DNA of 64,000 nt from the NCBI GenBank assembly GCA_028023455.1, contig JAQFVV010012422.1, positions 8,656,337 through 8,720,336 on the forward strand, written 5' to 3'. The stretch is from Epiperipatus broadwayi (lineage: Eukaryota > Onychophora > Udeonychophora > Euonychophora > Peripatidae). A model generated the notes under the pieces. It did no database searches and was not told where the DNA came from. It saw only the letters and a program-made list of their open reading frames with translations. Each line of letters begins with the position of its first letter. Position 1 is the stretch's first letter. Below, piece after piece: positions 60,662 through 64,000 of this stretch. The position numbers and the translations under genes were made by a program.

Positions 60662-61035
60662 TATTTACAACCAATTATGCAAACTTAATAATGTAAGGGG
60701 GGCTCATTATTTTATGATGAACTGCAACTTTAAATTTGATATTCTAGAATAGTGTTAGAAAATGGCAATTAGCTATCAATAACAATAATCTCTTGGTTAT
60801 TAATGACCATTTCCCTTGCTATTCAACTTGCTTTTAGACAGAGAACTTAATGCATATATGTAACCTCTTATAGCAGATAATTAATGCATTTTTTCAATTA
60901 TATATTAAATACAATCAATCCATTTCAAAAAATCTATGTAGTACTGAGACAAATTCTCTCATGCAAGTGTAATTTGAGTACTTTTTTTAAACAATAATAA
61001 AAATCAAAATGATACAATGAACAAAAAATGAATGT

Positions 61036-61042
61036 TTATTAA

Positions 61043-61111
<69 letters not shown>

Positions 61112-61184
61112 TATTATTATTATTATTATTATAATAATTATAACAATAACAATAATAACAACAACAACAACAACAATTGCATAT
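61036..61184. repeat. Compound ATT/AAT/AAC microsatellite with mirrored blocks
   Basis: About 40 bp of (ATT)n switches to (ATA)n, back to (ATT)n, then to (AAT/AAC)n. The first switch makes a perfect self-complementary tract. Long Ile or Asn/Tyr reading frames on both strands are products of the repeat and not genes. Confidence 0.95.
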
Positions 61185-61367
61185 GCAAATAAACAAATAC
61201 ATGATTTTGTTAGTTATAATACAAAATTTATAACGTTCCAAAATTTTATGGTGTCTTTAAACTCTTGGTGGTGAAGTGTGAAATCCACATAATAAGTGCA
61301 ACCCTCACAATTAACTAACTAAATACATTATTGAACCTTAAAATTTTAAATATGGTTTCAAACTTAC

Positions 61368-61478
61368 ACTGCTTCCTTTTGTATCAATGCTTGGAAATCT
61401 TCGGCCAATGTATTTAATCGCCCCTTCAAGACTTTTATCTGATAAAAATGATGGTTTGGATTTTGAATCGCCACATGC
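61368..61478 (-). CDS. NCKAP1: NCKAP1 exon (ACGD...KGSS)
   Basis: 111 bp, 37 codons, phase 0 at both ends. It reads ACGDSKSKPSFLSDKSLEG then AIKYIGRRFPSID, matching human ACGDPKAKPSYLIDKNLES from residue 37 and the nearly identical fly segment. The acceptor is a T-run plus AG; the donor is a perfect GTAAGT. It is the first coding exon in the window, so the preceding exon must encode the conserved N-terminus ending near LYNIKK. Confidence 0.95.
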
Positions 61479-64000
61479 CTAGAAAAAAAAAAGCCAATCA
61501 ACACAAAATTAGTAATTGATTAAAAATAAAATCTAATTAAATAAAAATATGCACTAATTTTATTTTAAAATTGCTTAAATTTATTAATTTTTGGAGTTGG
61601 GGAGGGATTTTTTAAAGTCATAATTTTTTTCACAATATATTGAGCATATGCTTAACTTTATAAAAAAAAAAAATAATTATTTCCATAATTTCAAACTGGT
61701 TTAAAATAAATGTATTGTTAATATTTATTATTGCTAATGTTTTGGTTGCATTTTTTTAAATATATTTTATTTAATTTACTGGAATATAGGCTAATTTTTT
61801 TTTCTTTTTAAATAAAATAAATAAAAGTAAATATTTTTTTTATAATATGAAGCATAAAATATTACAAGTATATATAAATTACATGTAATTGTTTACTGTA
61901 ATTAAAATATATTAGAAATACTTACAGCCCCATATTCCTTTTATTTATTAGCAATATAAATAATTATCAAAAAAGAGAAAAAAAAAACAAATATAATACA
62001 TCAATTTACATTGAATATAATAGCAATTTAATCATCAAACAAATAAGCGGCAGTGCAAAAGTAATAGTGAAAAATATAATTATGAATTTGAATAAGGTTT
62101 ACTTATTACACATTTTTAAAAAAATTTTATATCCCACATCATAAATTATGAATAATTTTAAATTAAATGAGTTAATCAAAAAAGAAAATTTGGAAAAATG
62201 TGCAAATACAAATAAAACTAGTGCTTCAGTAAAAACTTACACTAACATAACTTAAAAATCTAGAAAAATATTTCAATGATTAGCAGTTGAGGTCACATGA
62301 CATTTGAGCACAAAGGGTGGAACAATAGAGCAAGAATTCAAAAATGTGCAGTATTTGTTCTAAATTTTACAAATTATCCTATTAAAAAACACAAGTAGTA
62401 AATAAACTCAATTTCTAGCCTTAATATGGTAGTTTAGATCAAGAAGACAGATTCATATATATGTATGTATTTTATTACAACTATTATGTTCATGTGCATT
62501 GACACTCACCTGACTAATCCACATTAATTTGGAACCTTAGACCAATAGAAGCTATTTTAATATTTTTTTTTCTTTTATCACAACTATGTTACTTACTGTA
62601 AAATTTAGTAACTAATAGATGGCAGATGACAGTGTTTAATAAATCCCTATTGAGTGCTGTCCTGTCCAATATCCTGACTAGTTTCAAGCACTGGATAGGC
62701 ATTTATTAAGCACCGTCAACTGGCATTGATTAATTACTAAAATTTACAGGGGGGGGGGACTATAATAAAAGAAAAAAGGATGCTTTTAAAATAGTATTGT
62801 AGTGTTGGAGTCAAGTAATAGAGTCATAAGTTATAATAACCTGGCTTGATCAGTATTTCCCAATTAGAAAAAATTACTAATCCCTTCAAAACAATAGAAA
62901 ACATCACATGACCACAAGTGCTTGTGTATAACTGTTATTAAAACAGGCAAAACTCTATATATATTGCAACACATAGCAAGCTAGACTAATCAATGGATGC
63001 CAGAAGGCTTGTGCATAAAATCCCCATCTAGTGCCTACTCATCCAATATCCCCAGACTACTTTCTGGCTTATGGTCTTTGTCAGTGATGATCCTTGGATC
63101 TGAGAGCACTGCACCTAGATCTTAGGACCTAATGCAACCCTCCAGCAACCACCTTTTATCTCCATCTAACTACAAAACTATGAGTCTTAAACTGAAAACA
63201 CCTCAATGTTCTCAATTCAAGCCCATTAGCTTATATAGTCATATAACTACTCTGGGGATGTTGGATGAGTAGGCACTAGATGGGGATTTTATGCACAAGC
63301 CTTCTGGCATCCATTGATTACTCTAGCTTGCTGTGTGTGGCAATATAAAGTGAGTTTTGCCTGTTTTAACAACAGTTATACACAAGAATGAGGTGGTAGT
63401 CATGTGATGTTTATTGGCTTAAAACCAATCCTGCCTAATAGGATAGTGGCAGCTATGATTATTAAAGAACCAAAGACACCAAAATGTATAGGTACTGAAC
63501 TGGGTTCAGACCCATATAACTATATAAGTTAATGGGCTTGGATTGAAAACATTGGGGTGTTTTCAGTTTAAGACATAGTTTTGTAGTTAAATGGAGATAA
63601 AAGGTGGTTGCTGGAGGGTTGCATTAGATCCTAAGATCTAGGTGCAGTGCTCTCAGATTCAAGGCTCCTCACTGACGAAGACCATAAGCCAGAAACAAGT
63701 CTGGGGATATTGGATGAGTAGGCACTAGATGGGGATTTTATGCACAAGCCTTCTGGCATCCATTGATTACTCTAGCTTGTTATGTGTGGCAATATATATA
63801 GTGAGTTTTGCCTGTTTAACAATAGAAAACAATAATAATTTATTATTTCTTGTTTGTTTTTTACCTTAGATACGAGTTCTACCACACAAAACAAATTCAT
63901 GAATAAAAATGTTAAATAATTTAATGCGCACTGCAGAATATATATTATTTAAAATAAGTAAACTTTTTGATTACTTATAATAAACCTTTTTAAATTTTTA
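61479..64000 (-). other. NCKAP1 intron (incomplete at right edge)
   Basis: A+T-rich up to about 62500, then transposon-derived (62620-63824), with a run of about ten G near 62750. The expected N-terminal NCKAP1 exon is not present before position 64000. Confidence 0.75.
62896..63824. mobile_element. Compound foldback element with three copies of one arm
   Basis: 62896-63240 is inverted relative to 63500-63824; its outer part is also inverted relative to 63251-63416. All three share ATGCACAAGCCTTCTGGCAT, CCTACTCATCCAATATCC or complements. The two full arms carry the CTGACGAAGACC...CAGAAAC module (63061-63084 minus, 63672-63696 plus). A diverged relative with CCAATATCCTGACTAG lies at about 62640-62710. 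Confidence 0.75.

Larger units (their letters stand above)
59174..61367 (-). other. NCKAP1 intron, 2.2 kb
   Basis: Largely occupied by a pogo-like element (59363-60661) and a compound ATT/AAT/AAC microsatellite (61036-61184). Confidence 0.8.
2912..61478 (-). other. NCKAP1: NCKAP1/Hem gene, internal part (12 exons, both ends missing)
   Basis: Twelve exons on the minus strand splice into one open frame of about 391 codons that aligns from start to end with the N-terminal third of NCKAP1 (NAP1; Hem/Kette in flies). By family knowledge this is the large helical-repeat scaffold that pairs with CYFIP/Sra1 in the WAVE regulatory complex and relays Rac signals to Arp2/3 actin nucleation at the membrane. 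All introns begin GT and end AG, and every exon phase matches the next, which is strong evidence for a live gene. Introns range from 76 bp to 23,237 bp. The start exon (expected to end in a motif like LYNIKK) lies beyond position 64000. The exon after 2912 lies off the left edge, so the last intron is longer than 2.9 kb. No promoter, UTR or polyadenylation site is in view. The protein resembles Drosophila Hem more than vertebrate NCKAP1. Confidence 0.95.

Noticed and set aside
60987-61274. Open frames rich in Ile, Asn and Tyr
   Set aside because: Produced entirely by the ATT/AAT/AAC microsatellite.

Overview
This window is A+T-rich eukaryotic DNA (roughly three quarters A+T by eye). It has spliced genes, poly-A/T runs, ATT microsatellite and many decayed transposons, so it is an animal nuclear genome with long introns. 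The single host gene is NCKAP1 (Hem/Kette/NAP1) on the minus strand. Twelve internal coding exons between 61478 and 2912 join in one frame with GT-AG borders and compatible phases (1175 coding bases, about 391 codons). They match roughly residues 37-407 of the human protein. The first coding exon lies beyond position 64000 and the C-terminal two thirds lie left of position 1. As far as I can compare from memory, the protein is closest to arthropod Hem (for example the EDLVDR, TTMDACQI and [11 protein letters not shown] segments). An arthropod, or at least an invertebrate bilaterian, is therefore likely, but the species is not identified.

Layout, right to left along the gene: exons at 61368-61478 and 59081-59173; a 23.2 kb intron; exons at 35787-35843 and 35565-35707; then 28985-29075, 19627-19764, 13390-13449 (a 20-codon exon without a counterpart in the fly or human proteins I recall), 11811-11859, 6809-6962, 6676-6732, 3187-3283 and 2912-3036. 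About 98% of the window is intron.

The introns are filled with mobile elements. (1) Two LTR elements, both minus strand. One is a decayed Ty3/gypsy element (20720-26436; 5-bp target duplication TAGAC; remnants of zinc knuckles, RT, RNase H and integrase; a tRNA-related insert with its own 13-bp target duplication inside one LTR). The other is a younger gag-only element with LTRs of about 2.08 kb (49380-54997; 4-bp duplication GTAG; tRNA-Lys-type primer site), nested inside a DNA transposon. (2) A pogo/Tigger-like DNA element family with TA target sites (10044-11158, 31586-33015, 44999-45864, and the split copy 48653-49379 plus 54998-55236), and a second related family (59363-60661). (3) hAT transposase remnants at 28016-28104 and 44041-44670. 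(4) Two Penelope-like GIY-YIG remnants (40400-40543, 43249-43503) and a LINE 3' fragment (34244-34425). (5) Many foldback or long-palindrome elements (599-896, 7.2-7.6 kb, 15.58-16.16 kb, 19.2-19.4 kb, 41.5-41.8 kb, 46.4-46.8 kb, 55.2-55.8 kb, 56.1-58.2 kb, 62.9-63.8 kb).

The least explained signal is a roughly 28-nt hairpin module, CTGAnGAAGAC...GTCGAAAC, resembling half of a hammerhead ribozyme core. It recurs inside several otherwise unrelated foldback elements and next to a Penelope-like 3' end. No CRISPR array, tRNA or rRNA gene, or bacterial-type operon is present. I saw no wholly new gene system; the novelty is in transposon structure and in the extra Hem exon.
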